In this document: piece by piece, positions 28,713-37,434 of the stretch
Layout: each line of letters starts with the position of its first letter
Numbering within the stretch: the stretch's first letter is position 1
Notes under the pieces: generated by a model
What the model was told of the DNA's origin: nothing
The model's input: the letters and a program-made list of their open reading frames with translations, nothing else
Database searches by the model: none
Program-made: the position numbers and the translations under genes
Source: Phaeodactylibacter sp.
Lineage (GTDB): Bacteria; Bacteroidota; Bacteroidia; Chitinophagales; Saprospiraceae
Direction of reading: 5' to 3'
Length of the DNA: 64,000 nucleotides
Assembly: GCF_022763345.1 (NCBI RefSeq)
Contig: NZ_JALEGS010000017.1
Coordinates: 1 to 64,000, forward strand

Positions 28713-29615
28713 ATGGCTAACTTAAAAGAGGTACGGGACCGTATTAAGTCGGTTCAGAATACTCAGCAGATTACCAAGGCGATGAAAATGGTGTCAGCGG
28801 CTAAGCTGCGCCGTGCGCAGGACGCGATCCTGCAAATGCGCCCCTATGCTGATAAACTGAATCAGGTACTGCGCAACATCCTTTCCAATCTGGAAGGAGA
28901 TGCCGGCAGCAGCCTTGGCGCAGAGCGCGAGGTAAAGAAAGCCTGCATCGTCGTGGTGACTTCCAACCGTGGTCTTTGCGGTGCGTTCAACTCCAACATC
29001 TCCAAAGCTGCAGCTCATTTGGTGAACACCAAGTATGCTGCGGTGCGCGAAAGCGGTAACCTGAGCATGCTATGCATCGGTAAGAAAGGAGCGGAGTACT
29101 TTAAAAAGCGCTATCCGGATCTGGACTTCATCCCGGGCTATGTCAATCTCTTTGATAACCTGAGCTTCGACAACGTTTCTGAGGTGCCTAAGATGCTCAT
29201 TCAGTGTTTCGAGGATGGTGACTTTGATGCAGTGGATGTGACCTATGGCAAGTTCAAAAATGCTGCCACTCAAATTACCCAGGTGGAGCAGTTCCTCCCT
29301 GTCCCTAAGATTGAGGCGGAAGCTGGTGAAGAAGAAACGGAAGGCATGCTGGCTGACTATATCTTCGAGCCCGGTAAGGAAGCATTGCTGGAATACCTTA
29401 TTCCGACCATCCTTCAAACGCAGTTCCAAAAGTACGTCCTTGACACCCACGCTTCTGAGCACGGTGCCCGTATGACGGCTATGGACAAAGCAACGGAGAA
29501 CGCTCAGGAACTGCTGCGCGACCTCAAGATTTCCTATAACAAAGCGCGTCAGGAAGCCATTACAAACGAAATTCTCGAAATCGTGGGCGGTGCTGCTGCC
29601 CTCGAGAATGGGTAA
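28713..29615 (+). CDS. atpG: F0F1 ATP synthase subunit gamma
   Basis: The central rotor shaft, 300 residues. The N-terminal helix begins NLKEVRDRIKSVQNTQQITK with the following AMKMVSAAKLRRAQ. The C-terminal signature is ARMTAMDKATENAQELL followed by ARQEAITNEILEIVGGA. Both coiled-coil ends are intact. It is the last gene of the operon and is followed by a strong terminator. The atpD and atpC genes do not follow. Confidence 0.95.
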   Translation: MANLKEVRDRIKSVQNTQQITKAMKMVSAAKLRRAQDAILQMRPYADKLNQVLRNILSNLEGDAGSSLGAEREVKKACIVVVTSNRGLCGAFNSNISKAAAHLVNTKYAAVRESGNLSMLCIGKKGAEYFKKRYPDLDFIPGYVNLFDNLSFDNVSEVPKMLIQCFEDGDFDAVDVTYGKFKNAATQITQVEQFLPVPKIEAEAGEEETEGMLADYIFEPGKEALLEYLIPTILQTQFQKYVLDTHASEHGARMTAMDKATENAQELLRDLKISYNKARQEAITNEILEIVGGAAALENG

Positions 29616-29655
29616 TATTGATCCCGCTCAGCGGGTTTTCTAGTACAATTGTTAT

Positions 29656-29697
29656 AATCCCCCCGGCACGGCAAGACCGCGTCGGGGGGATTTTTTT
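29656..29697 (+). terminator. Rho-independent terminator of the atp operon
   Basis: The arms aatccccccgg (29656-29666) and tcggggggatt (29682-29692) pair with one mismatch, and a run of seven T follows (29691-29697). It starts 40 bases after the atpG stop. A minor hairpin (cccgctcagcggg) lies just before it. Confidence 0.85.
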
Positions 29698-29744
29698 AGA
29701 CTATGCTGGGAATTCGCTTCTGAAGCGAATTCCCAGCATAGTCT
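29698..29744. repeat. 47-bp perfect palindrome with the ends of the rpn-inserted element
   Basis: The arms agactatgctgggaattcgc (plus ttc; 29698-29720) and their exact complement (29722-29744) surround a single central T. The outer 14 bases match the termini of the element at 3707-3867. It directly abuts the atp terminator and touches the stop codon of the DUF192 gene. It is probably an internally deleted or solo form of the same repeat family. Confidence 0.7.
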
Positions 29745-30295
29745 TATTGGCGCTCAAATTCAATCCGGTCGCCCGGCTTTACCCCCAGCTTATCAGACAG
29801 GCCTCCAATTACCTCCAGTACATATTTGGCATCTCCCTGACTCGTCTGCGGGCTCAGCGTTTGGGGCTGTGCATTCTTACGGATATTCAGAATGCGCTGC
29901 TCTTCACTGATGAACATAATGTCTAGGGGGACATAAGTATTGCGCATCCAAAAGGACTGCGGCTCTGCCCGCTCCATAATGAAAAGCATGCCCTGATCCT
30001 CTTCCATGGACTTGCGCCACATCATGCCTTCTGCCCGGCCCATATCATCAGCTTTGATTTCGATATCGATAGTGCTGATCGCCTGATCGCCCTGCTCTGC
30101 ATAAAACGTAAGCGTACCCTGTTTGGTAAACTGTGGCCCCGAAGCCTGGGGTGTGGATTTTGGCATAGACATATAGATTAGCCCCCCGACAACGGGGAGT
30201 GCGAGAATAGCCATCAAAAGGATAAGGTTGCGTTGTTTGCGCTGCTGAGCTTTTCTGCGCTCCGCGCGGTTGGGAAGGTTGGATTTTGCGGTCAT
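29744..30295 (-). CDS. DUF192-family membrane-anchored protein
   Basis: A 183-residue protein with an N-terminal basic stretch and one membrane anchor (LILLMAILALPVVGGLIYMS, near 24-43), then a DUF192 domain. Signatures are RAEGMMWRKSMEEDQGMLFI, FWMRNTYVPLDIMFISEE and KYVLEVIGGLSDKLGVKPGD. Such proteins face the periplasm and have no proven function; some archaeal and bacterial members are small stand-alone domains. It converges on the atp operon, and its stop codon lies at the edge of the 47-bp palindrome. Confidence 0.85.
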   Translation of the reverse strand: MTAKSNLPNRAERRKAQQRKQRNLILLMAILALPVVGGLIYMSMPKSTPQASGPQFTKQGTLTFYAEQGDQAISTIDIEIKADDMGRAEGMMWRKSMEEDQGMLFIMERAEPQSFWMRNTYVPLDIMFISEEQRILNIRKNAQPQTLSPQTSQGDAKYVLEVIGGLSDKLGVKPGDRIEFERQ

Positions 30296-30478
30296 GGGTG
30301 GTCAGGTCGTTTATGATAGTTAGCCGTAAAAATAACATACTTCGGCAAAAGATGGGAAAGGGGCGGCCTGTTTCCCGGCCTAACAGACCTGAATATTGAC
30401 TTTATGATTTAGTCACACACTAGTCCGGACTCAGACCAGAAAAACAATGGAGAATTGAACTAAAATGGGTAGAGGTTT

Positions 30479-30498
30479 TTTGTATTATTGGATACAAA
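30479..30498 (+). promoter_or_regulatory. Candidate operator of the toxin-antitoxin pair
   Basis: The arms tttgtat (30479-30485) and atacaaa (30492-30498) form a perfect inverted repeat with a 6-base spacer, ending ten bases before the antitoxin start. Toxin-antitoxin complexes commonly repress their own promoter through such sites; binding here is inferred. Confidence 0.45.
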
Positions 30499-30508
30499 CA
30501 GTTAAAAA

Positions 30509-30730
30509 ATGGGAAAAATGAATCTTGAATTTGTGGTAGATGAAAGCGGCAACAAGAAGGCGGTAATGATCCCATTTGCAGAATGGGAAGACTTTCAAAA
30601 TGAGCTGAGCGAATTCTTTGAATATAAAAAGCTTAAAGAGCGTTTAAGGAAAGCCTTCGATGAGGTACAGCAGATCCAATCCGGTGAGTTACCAAGACGC
30701 ACGATGCAAAACTTTTTAGATGAGTGTTAA
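30509..30730 (+). CDS. Antitoxin of a RelE-type toxin-antitoxin pair
   Basis: A 73-residue acidic protein beginning MGKMNLEFVVDESGNKKAVM, with IPFAEWEDFQNELSEF and a helical C-terminus. A short N-terminal DNA-binding part and a C-terminal toxin-wrapping helix are typical of RelB/Phd-like antitoxins, although no textbook motif is clear. It overlaps the toxin gene by 11 bases, so the two are translationally coupled. A second Met at 30518 could be the start. The pair lies in AT-rich sequence compared with the neighbours, which suggests acquisition. Confidence 0.7.
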   Translation: MGKMNLEFVVDESGNKKAVMIPFAEWEDFQNELSEFFEYKKLKERLRKAFDEVQQIQSGELPRRTMQNFLDEC

Positions 30731-31118
30731 TGTTATATTGACCCCGAACTTTGAAAGAGAAGCGAAAAAATTAATCAAAAAATACCGCTCTTTGAGGCGG
30801 GAGCTTCTGGATTTTACGGCAGAACTAGAGGGGGAACCAAGAATTGGAGTCCAAATCAGTGAAAATGTTTACAAGGTAAGGCTCGCGGTTAGAAGCAAAG
30901 GCAAAGGCAAAAGTGGTGGCATGAGGATAATTACTTACGTTGAGACTAAACTAGTCCAAAAACCAAAAGATACCGATATTTATTTATTATCTATTTACGA
31001 TAAATCAGAACAAGACAATATTTCAAACCGAATGATAGCGCAAATAGTAGGAGAATTACAAGAAGAATTGAAGCAAGCTCTTTCCAGTACTTCAAGGCTA
31101 GCAAGTGAAGAAGAGTAG
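30720..31118 (+). CDS. RelE/ParE-family toxin
   Basis: A 132-residue RelE-fold protein, probably an mRNA interferase. Family signatures are LTPNFEREAKKLIKKY at the N-terminus and VYKVRLAVRSKGKGKSGG followed by MRIITYVE in the middle, typical of the subgroup with KGKSGGxR. It is about 20 residues longer than usual: the C-terminal tail after LLSIYDKSEQ is an extra charged helix (IVGELQEELKQAL). The start ATG lies within the antitoxin gene. The role as toxin is inferred from family and context. Confidence 0.75.
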   Translation: MSVNVILTPNFEREAKKLIKKYRSLRRELLDFTAELEGEPRIGVQISENVYKVRLAVRSKGKGKSGGMRIITYVETKLVQKPKDTDIYLLSIYDKSEQDNISNRMIAQIVGELQEELKQALSSTSRLASEEE

Positions 31119-31236
31119 ACTTAGCACATCAAGGGAGGTATCCAGCTATAGTTCCTTTTCGAAGACAAGGAAAAAGGCTTTTGGAATAAGAAAGTCTGCG
31201 GATGGATCAATCTACCGTGTAATACCACATAAAAGA

Positions 31237-31261
31237 AGGCACCCGTAATTCACAGGTGCCT
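31237..31261 (-). terminator. Terminator of the heavy-metal efflux operon
   Basis: The arms aggcacc (31237-31243) and ggtgcct (31255-31261) form a hairpin just past the stop of the adaptor gene. Read on the minus strand it is followed by ttcttttat. It also separates the efflux operon from the convergent toxin gene. Confidence 0.6.
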
Positions 31262-31274
31262 CCCCACGTTCGAT

Positions 31275-32399
31275 TTACTCTGTACCATTAATATAATACG
31301 CACCCTTAAGCGCCACCGGCGTCCGATCGGTGATATTGTTTCCACTAATCTCTACATACCCATCGGCAGCGGTGCCCGGCTTTACCGGTATTCGCTGAAA
31401 GCCATTCCCGGTTTCCTGAAAGACAAAGGCTTCTTCACCGGAGCGGATCAGCGCTTCTTCCGGCACGGTCAGTGCCATGCGGCTGTCTGTCTGTATTTTG
31501 GCAAACAGGAAGCTGCCGATCGCCAGTTTGGAGGTGCCTTCATCCAGGTGGACATGCACACGTGCGGTCTTTTGCTCCATATCAATGCTTTGGTTCACCA
31601 GGTGCACTGTACCGGTTATCGGTGCCTCTTCGCCCGGCAGGTTGGCGATCACCGGCTGTCCTTTTTTCACGCGGTGCAGGTCTTTGGCATAGACTTGCAG
31701 CTCCAGGTGGAGGTGGCTATCGTCGGTGACCTGGAAAAGCATGGTCTCCGGCTGTACGAGCTGACCAGAACGGACTTCCACGTGTGTGAGCTGACCACCG
31801 GCGGGTGCATAAATGCCGATTGCAGACTGAATTTTCTTCGTTTCCTCCACATTTTTAGCATCGATACCGATGAGTTCCAGCTCGGCTTTCAGGCCTTCGT
31901 ACCGGGCCTGCATGATGGACAGTTCCGATATCGCCAGTTCATAGTCTCTCTGAGAAGCGGCATCCGACTGCGCCAGTTCCGCCTTACGGTCCCTATCTTT
32001 TTGAAGGTAAGGCAGCTGTGCAGCCGTTTCCAGGAAAGTCCGCTGAAGCCGCACCAAGTCAGGGTGGTCAATGCTGGCCAGGCGTTCGCCCCGCCGGATC
32101 TGCTCTCCGGGCAGATGGCGGATGTTGCGCACAAAACCCATCACCGGGCTGTGCACCGCCTGCTGATAAGCCGGGGGCACATCAATGGTGCCAGAGCAGG
32201 AAAGGTAAGTCGGAATTTCCCGCTGCTCGGGCTGTCCGGTTTGGATGCCTGCCTCCTTCAGTTGGGCGGCAGATAAGTGGATGAGGCCATCAGCAGTTTC
32301 GGTAGCTGCCGCCGTTTCAGTGCCGTCGGCCGGTGCGGCTTCGTTTTGGCAAGCCATTAGGCTCGCGGAAAGGATGAAGATGAAAAATACGTATTTCAT
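31275..32399 (-). CDS. Periplasmic adaptor subunit of heavy-metal RND efflux pump (CusB/CzcB family)
   Basis: A membrane-fusion protein of 374 residues that bridges the inner-membrane RND pump and the outer-membrane channel. The signal is a lipobox (FFIFILSASLMAC), so it is lipid-anchored. A barrel-sandwich half is seen at SPVMGFVRNIRHLPGEQIRR, a coiled-coil hairpin lies at 120-185, and the second half-lipoyl motif is GIYAPAGGQLTHVEVRSG. The C-terminal beta-barrel includes PITGTVHLVNQSIDMEQKTA. It starts 20 bases after the pump gene. The family usually exports Cu/Ag or Co/Zn/Cd ions; which metal cannot be decided. Confidence 0.88.
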   Translation of the reverse strand: MKYVFFIFILSASLMACQNEAAPADGTETAAATETADGLIHLSAAQLKEAGIQTGQPEQREIPTYLSCSGTIDVPPAYQQAVHSPVMGFVRNIRHLPGEQIRRGERLASIDHPDLVRLQRTFLETAAQLPYLQKDRDRKAELAQSDAASQRDYELAISELSIMQARYEGLKAELELIGIDAKNVEETKKIQSAIGIYAPAGGQLTHVEVRSGQLVQPETMLFQVTDDSHLHLELQVYAKDLHRVKKGQPVIANLPGEEAPITGTVHLVNQSIDMEQKTARVHVHLDEGTSKLAIGSFLFAKIQTDSRMALTVPEEALIRSGEEAFVFQETGNGFQRIPVKPGTAADGYVEISGNNITDRTPVALKGAYYINGTE

Positions 32400-32419
32400 G
32401 GTGGTTGTTTTAAAGTGGA

Positions 32420-35400
32420 TTACTGAGATAGAAATTCGAGGTACAGCATCGCCTGATTGTAGCGGACCGTGAGGTTAATGCGTTCGAGCTCGCTGCTTAG
32501 GGCCGCATTTAGGCTCTGAGCGTACTGAAAGTAGTTGACTTCCCCCTGCTCCAGTTGCAGTTGGGCAAGCTGCCGCAGCTGCCGGGCCTGAGCCAGTAGT
32601 GCCGGGCCCTGTTCTTCCAGTTGCCGGGCCAGTTGCTGCCATTGCACCTGAGCCATCTGCCGTTCCTGTTCGAGCTGCTGCCGCTGCCCTTGCAGTTGCT
32701 GCGCGGCTTTGGTCGCCTCCAGTTCTGCCTGAGCGATGCGGGCGCGCTGACTCTTTTGGAAAATCGGTGCCCGCAGCCCGATCTGAACGGCATTCAGTGG
32801 TAGGTCGGGGCGAATGCTTTGTTGCATGTACCCAAACGATAACTGTGGCTGCAGGCGTTGGGCTTCCACCTCGGCCTTTGCAGCAGCGGCCTGCATTTCC
32901 TGCTCCAGCGGGCGGAGAAAAGCCTGTAGGGCAGCCGTGGTGTCTGCCGTTCCTGAAATGAGCGCCTGTAGGGAATCTGACGGCCGGACCGATGCCGGAC
33001 TATAGGCCAGCTGCTGGAAACGGCGGAACGCTTGTTCCTCCTGTTGCAGGGCTTGGCGGGTAGCGCTTTGGGCTTGTGTCAGTTGCTGTTGAGCCAGGGT
33101 GTACGACAAGCGGTCGATGGCACCGGCCCGCAGCTGAAGCGCTGCCCGGTCGGCCAGATTTTGGAACACCAGCTCCTGCCGTTGGTACAATTGCAGGCGG
33201 GCCTGTTCGGCCAGCCAGTTTTGCCGGGCCTGCCTGATGCCAAAGGTGACCTGATGCTCCAGCAACGCCTGTTGGCTACCAGACAGTGCCAGTTGAGCGC
33301 GGGCCGCCGCCTCCTGTTTTTTATTCAACCCGAATGGAGACAAGGGCTGCGTAATCGAAACCTGATAATCCCCCATCGTGGTATTGTACTGCCCGAAGCC
33401 GGCCATGAACTCCGTTTGGGGGATCTCGCGGGCCGCGGTAATGCCCAGTTGGGCCTGTTGGATGCTCAGCGTACTGTTTTGCAGGTCCGGATTAAGCTCC
33501 AGCGCCTGCTGTGTGGCGTAGTCGAGTGTGAGTGGCTGTTGAGCCATAGCCGGTGTGGCCAGGAGCAGCATTGCAATCACTGCTGCACCAGGGACAGCCG
33601 GTTTCAGGTTCTTATTCGCCAGGTAGTAAAGCACCGGTAAGACGAGCAAGGTAAGCAGGGTCGCTGTGATCAGTCCGCCGATAACGACCGTCGCCAGCGG
33701 CTTTTGCACTTCCGCGCCATTAGAGGTGGAAAGCGCCATCGGTAAAAAGCCCAGTGCTGCCACCGTGGCCGTCATGATCACCGGGCGCATCCGTGCCAGC
33801 CCGCCGTCAATGACGACTTTCCGGATATCCGTGTACCCCTCTTCGTACCGCAACCGGTTGAAGTGGCTGATGAGTACGATACCATTCAGCACCGCAACGC
33901 CAAAGAGGGCGATAAACCCAACGCCTGCCGAAATACTGAACGGCATGCCCCTGGCCCAGAGCCCCAGAATGCCTCCAACGGCGGCAGTAGGCACGGCCGT
34001 GAAGATCATCAGCGCGTACTTCAGTTTGCCAAAGGTGAAGTAAAGCAAAACGAAGATCAGCGCCAGGGCTGCCGGTACGGCGACTCCCAGCCGGGCTTTG
34101 GCCGCCTCCAGGTTCTCAAACTGCCCACCGTACTTAATGTAATAACCGGCAGGCAAATCGAGCCCGGATTTGAGCTGCGCTTCGATATCAGCCACCAGGC
34201 TCGCTACGTCCCGGTCGCGCACATTCACTCCGATGTTGATGCGGCGGCGGGTGCCTTCCCGGGAAATCTGCATCGGGCCCTCTGTGTAATGCACCCGGGC
34301 TATCTCGCTCATCGGCAAAGACCGACCGTCGGGCAGATGGACGAACAACTGCTGTAGGTCAAGCTCCTGCCGGCTTGGTTGATCAAGACGGACCACGAGG
34401 TCGAACTTTCGCTCATTCTCAAAGACCACTCCTGCCGTTTCCCCGGCAAAAGCAGTGCGCACCAGGGTGTTGAGCTGTTCAATATCCAGCCCGTACTCTG
34501 CAATCTTTGGCCGGTTGAATTCGACCATCAGTTGGGGCAGGCCCTCGGTTTGTTCCACTTTGACGTCGCCGGCACCAGGAATGCCTTTGATAATGTCCGC
34601 CGCCTGGTCAGCCTGCTGTTTAAGCACGGTGGTATTCTCGCCAAAAATCTTCACGGCGATATCCGTCTTGGCGCCGGTCAGGAGCTCATTGAAGCGCAAC
34701 TGAATGGGCTGGGTAAACTCAAAAGAAGCACCGGCAATGACGTCCAGTTTTTCCTTCATGGCATTGACCAGCCCTTCGCGGTCCGTAGCGCTCACCCATT
34801 CTCCCTGCGGTTTGAGGATGATCATGATGTCGGCATCCTCAATAGCCATAGGGTCGGTGGGGACTTCGGCCGTACCGATTTTAGAAACGACGTGCTCCAC
34901 TTCCGGGAAATTGTCGAGGAGGATCTTTTCGGCTTTGCCAGCGGTTTTTACACTCTCCTGCAGGGAGCTGCCCGGCTGAATAGCCATCTGCATGGCCAGG
35001 TCGCCTTCTTCCAGGGTAGGGAGGAATTCAGCGCCCAGGGTGCGGAACAGGAGCACGGAGCCAATCAGGACTGCAAGTGTGGCACCCAGCACCAGTTGTG
35101 GCAGGCGTAGCGCACCCTCAAGTGTGGGGCGGTAGAGCTTGCGTAAAAAGTTAACGATACGGTCTGCAAAAGTTTTATGGGCTTTTATATTTCGCGGCAT
35201 CACCCAGGCGGTCATCATCGGTACATAGGTGAGCGAAAGGATAAGCGCACCCAGCACCGCAAAGCTGAACGTCATCGCCATAGGCCGGAACATCTTTCCC
35301 TCAATACCCGTGAGCGTCATGATCGGGATAAACACCGTGAGTATGATAAATACCCCAAATACGGCTGAGCGGAAGAGCTTGGCAGACTCGTCGATGATAA

Positions 35401-36706
35401 GGTCATCCATCTGAGCTTGCGTCAGTTGTTTGCCTACATGATAGGTGAAAACGGCATGCAATACCCCTTCCACAATAATCACGGCTCCATCCACCACGAT
35501 ACCAAAGTCGATCGCGCCGAGGCTCATAAGGTTGGCTGACAGTCCGAAGTAGCTCATCAGGATAAGGGCAAAAAGCATAGCAAGGGGGATAACCGAAGCT
35601 ACGATCAGCCCCGCCCGCAGGTTGCCCAGCAGGAGCACCAGGACGAAGACCACGATCAGCCCGCCTTCCAGCAGGTTGTTTTTGACGGTGTTGATGGTTT
35701 TGCCGACGAGTACAGAGCGGTCGAGATAGGGATAAAGCTCAATGCCTTCCGGCAGGGATTCCCGGACCTGTTCCACCCGGTCGTGCACATTGGCGATGGC
35801 TTCCGAGGAGTTGGCGCCTTTGAACATGAGGGTAATGCCCCCAACGGCTTCGCCTTTCCCATCCATCGTCATCGCCCCAAAGCGTTTTGGGCTGCCGAGC
35901 TGCACCTCGCCCACATCGCGGATCAGAACCGGCGTGCCGTTGCGGGTCGCCACCACGATTTGCTCGATATCTTCAAAGCTTTGTACCATACCTTCGGTAC
36001 GGATGTAGTAGGCATTGGTGTTTTTTTCGATGTAGCTGCCACCGCTGTTCTGATTATTACGGGCCAGGGCATCGAAGACTTCACTAATGGCAATGTCGTA
36101 GCCCTGTAGGGTGACCGGGTTCAGGGCGACCTCGTACTGCTTGAGGTAGCCCCCGAAGCTGCTGATTTCAATGATCCCCTTAGTGCCCGCCATTTGGCGC
36201 TTGACGATCCAGTCCTGAATGGTGCGCAGCTCCATAGGGCTGTACTGATCCTCATAGCCAGGCTTCACGCGCAGGACATACTGGTAAATTTCGCCCAGCC
36301 CGGTGGTAATCGGCATCAGCTCCGGTGTGCCCAGTCCGGGCGGGATTTCCTGCTCGGCCATGCCTAGCTGTTCTTTGACATACTGCCGGGCCTGTAATAT
36401 AGGTACACCGGGCTCGAATACTACGGTTACGACCGATAACCCGAAGCGGGAAATAGAGCGGATTTCGGTAACGTCCGGTATATTCGCTACAGCGATTTCG
36501 ACCGGGTAGGTGATAAACTGCTCGACTTCCTGAGGGGCCAGAGAGCCGGAGACGGTTACAATTTGCACCTGATTGTTGGTGATGTCAGGTACAGCATCAA
36601 TGGGGAGACGGGACAGGCTGTAAATACCTGCGCTGATCAACCCCGCTATCAACAGGAGAATGATGAGTTTATTCCGTACGGAAAACTCAATGATTGCTTT
36701 GATCAT
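32420..36706 (-). CDS. CusA/CzcA-family heavy-metal RND transporter fused to a TolC-like outer-membrane channel
   Basis: A 1428-residue fusion. Residues 1 to about 1035 are a complete HME-type RND pump: first helix NKLIILLLIAGLISAGIYSL, porter loops, and transmembrane signatures such as GAIDFGIVVDGAVIIVEGVL and GMPFSISAGVGFIALFGVAVL. After the last RND helix a second hydrophobic signal-like segment (AAVIAMLLLATPAMAQ) leads into a TolC/CzcC-type domain from about 1055 (LTLDYATQQALELNPDLQ), with long Gln/Ala-rich coiled coils and an end typical of outer-membrane efflux proteins. The fusion supplies pump and channel as one product. Signal-like cleavage at the junction may release the channel domain. 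It lies between a His-rich exported peptide and the CusB-type adaptor. Confidence 0.92.
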   Translation of the reverse strand: MIKAIIEFSVRNKLIILLLIAGLISAGIYSLSRLPIDAVPDITNNQVQIVTVSGSLAPQEVEQFITYPVEIAVANIPDVTEIRSISRFGLSVVTVVFEPGVPILQARQYVKEQLGMAEQEIPPGLGTPELMPITTGLGEIYQYVLRVKPGYEDQYSPMELRTIQDWIVKRQMAGTKGIIEISSFGGYLKQYEVALNPVTLQGYDIAISEVFDALARNNQNSGGSYIEKNTNAYYIRTEGMVQSFEDIEQIVVATRNGTPVLIRDVGEVQLGSPKRFGAMTMDGKGEAVGGITLMFKGANSSEAIANVHDRVEQVRESLPEGIELYPYLDRSVLVGKTINTVKNNLLEGGLIVVFVLVLLLGNLRAGLIVASVIPLAMLFALILMSYFGLSANLMSLGAIDFGIVVDGAVIIVEGVLHAVFTYHVGKQLTQAQMDDLIIDESAKLFRSAVFGVFIILTVFIPIMTLTGIEGKMFRPMAMTFSFAVLGALILSLTYVPMMTAWVMPRNIKAHKTFADRIVNFLRKLYRPTLEGALRLPQLVLGATLAVLIGSVLLFRTLGAEFLPTLEEGDLAMQMAIQPGSSLQESVKTAGKAEKILLDNFPEVEHVVSKIGTAEVPTDPMAIEDADIMIILKPQGEWVSATDREGLVNAMKEKLDVIAGASFEFTQPIQLRFNELLTGAKTDIAVKIFGENTTVLKQQADQAADIIKGIPGAGDVKVEQTEGLPQLMVEFNRPKIAEYGLDIEQLNTLVRTAFAGETAGVVFENERKFDLVVRLDQPSRQELDLQQLFVHLPDGRSLPMSEIARVHYTEGPMQISREGTRRRINIGVNVRDRDVASLVADIEAQLKSGLDLPAGYYIKYGGQFENLEAAKARLGVAVPAALALIFVLLYFTFGKLKYALMIFTAVPTAAVGGILGLWARGMPFSISAGVGFIALFGVAVLNGIVLISHFNRLRYEEGYTDIRKVVIDGGLARMRPVIMTATVAALGFLPMALSTSNGAEVQKPLATVVIGGLITATLLTLLVLPVLYYLANKNLKPAVPGAAVIAMLLLATPAMAQQPLTLDYATQQALELNPDLQNSTLSIQQAQLGITAAREIPQTEFMAGFGQYNTTMGDYQVSITQPLSPFGLNKKQEAAARAQLALSGSQQALLEHQVTFGIRQARQNWLAEQARLQLYQRQELVFQNLADRAALQLRAGAIDRLSYTLAQQQLTQAQSATRQALQQEEQAFRRFQQLAYSPASVRPSDSLQALISGTADTTAALQAFLRPLEQEMQAAAAKAEVEAQRLQPQLSFGYMQQSIRPDLPLNAVQIGLRAPIFQKSQRARIAQAELEATKAAQQLQGQRQQLEQERQMAQVQWQQLARQLEEQGPALLAQARQLRQLAQLQLEQGEVNYFQYAQSLNAALSSELERINLTVRYNQAMLYLEFLSQ

Positions 36707-36772
36707 GTGTGGTTCAATTCAGACTTGAAAAAGAATAGCGGAGATCGCTCCGCCGGTAAAGCAGAATACTAA

Positions 36773-37168
36773 TCAGGCCTGAATGGGTGGTCGGAAAACA
36801 TTGGTGAGGTGGTGGTGCGGCAGAAAGCTGAGGGGCCTCTCAGTAAGGAAATGTCTGTTTTCTGCCGGTGCAGGAGAGATGACATAAGGAAACTGCAAGA
36901 CGAGGTGGTCGAAAGAATGCACATGCTTCAGCGGCAGGTCTTTATGACTTTGACCTCCGTCACCATGGTCATGATGGTCAGGATTCCAGAAATGCGCACC
37001 CATGAAGTGGTGGAATGACACGGTGTCGCCCTGATCGGCAGCCAGTTCTTTATGCAACTGAAAGTGCCGGAGTGCCGAGGGGAGTTTGCTCAACTGGCTA
37101 AAGTCCGCTCCGGGCAGGAAACTGCCGAGCAGGAAATAAAATGCCATAAATTGAGCAATGTTTTTCAT
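36773..37168 (-). CDS. Small His-rich exported protein of the metal-efflux operon
   Basis: A 131-residue protein with a hydrophobic N-terminus (QFMAFYFLLGSFLPGADF) suited to export. The middle is dense in His and Asp (HHFMGAHFWNPDHHDHGD and later HHHLT). It is the first gene of the metal-efflux operon, 66 bases ahead of the pump gene. The composition suggests periplasmic metal binding. Small His-rich proteins at this position are frequent in Bacteroidota metal loci, and no characterised family can be named. Confidence 0.65.
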   Translation of the reverse strand: MKNIAQFMAFYFLLGSFLPGADFSQLSKLPSALRHFQLHKELAADQGDTVSFHHFMGAHFWNPDHHDHGDGGQSHKDLPLKHVHSFDHLVLQFPYVISPAPAENRHFLTERPLSFLPHHHLTNVFRPPIQA

Positions 37169-37434
37169 GGTGACTATCTCAAATACACTTCAAAAGTAGG
37201 ATTAGTTTTTGTAAAGTAAAATGATATTCGTCACAGAAGGTGAAAGCAGCCCTCCTCTTTTCCAGGATGAGAAGCCCGAAGCCTGCATTCTCCGCTCATC
37301 AAAACTTTTCGCGTGAAATAAGGTTTGAAAAGAAATAAAAGAATGATCAGGTGCCTGCCCCAACAACGGGCAGCCACTGCGCTAATGATACAAAGGGGAT
37401 GGTAAAGCAGATTCAGCAAAAAAACGCAACAGCA

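Noticed and set aside
37351..37434. Longer GTP cyclohydrolase II start at GTG 37351
   Set aside because: The added 28 residues are unlike family members, which begin close to the ATG at 37435.
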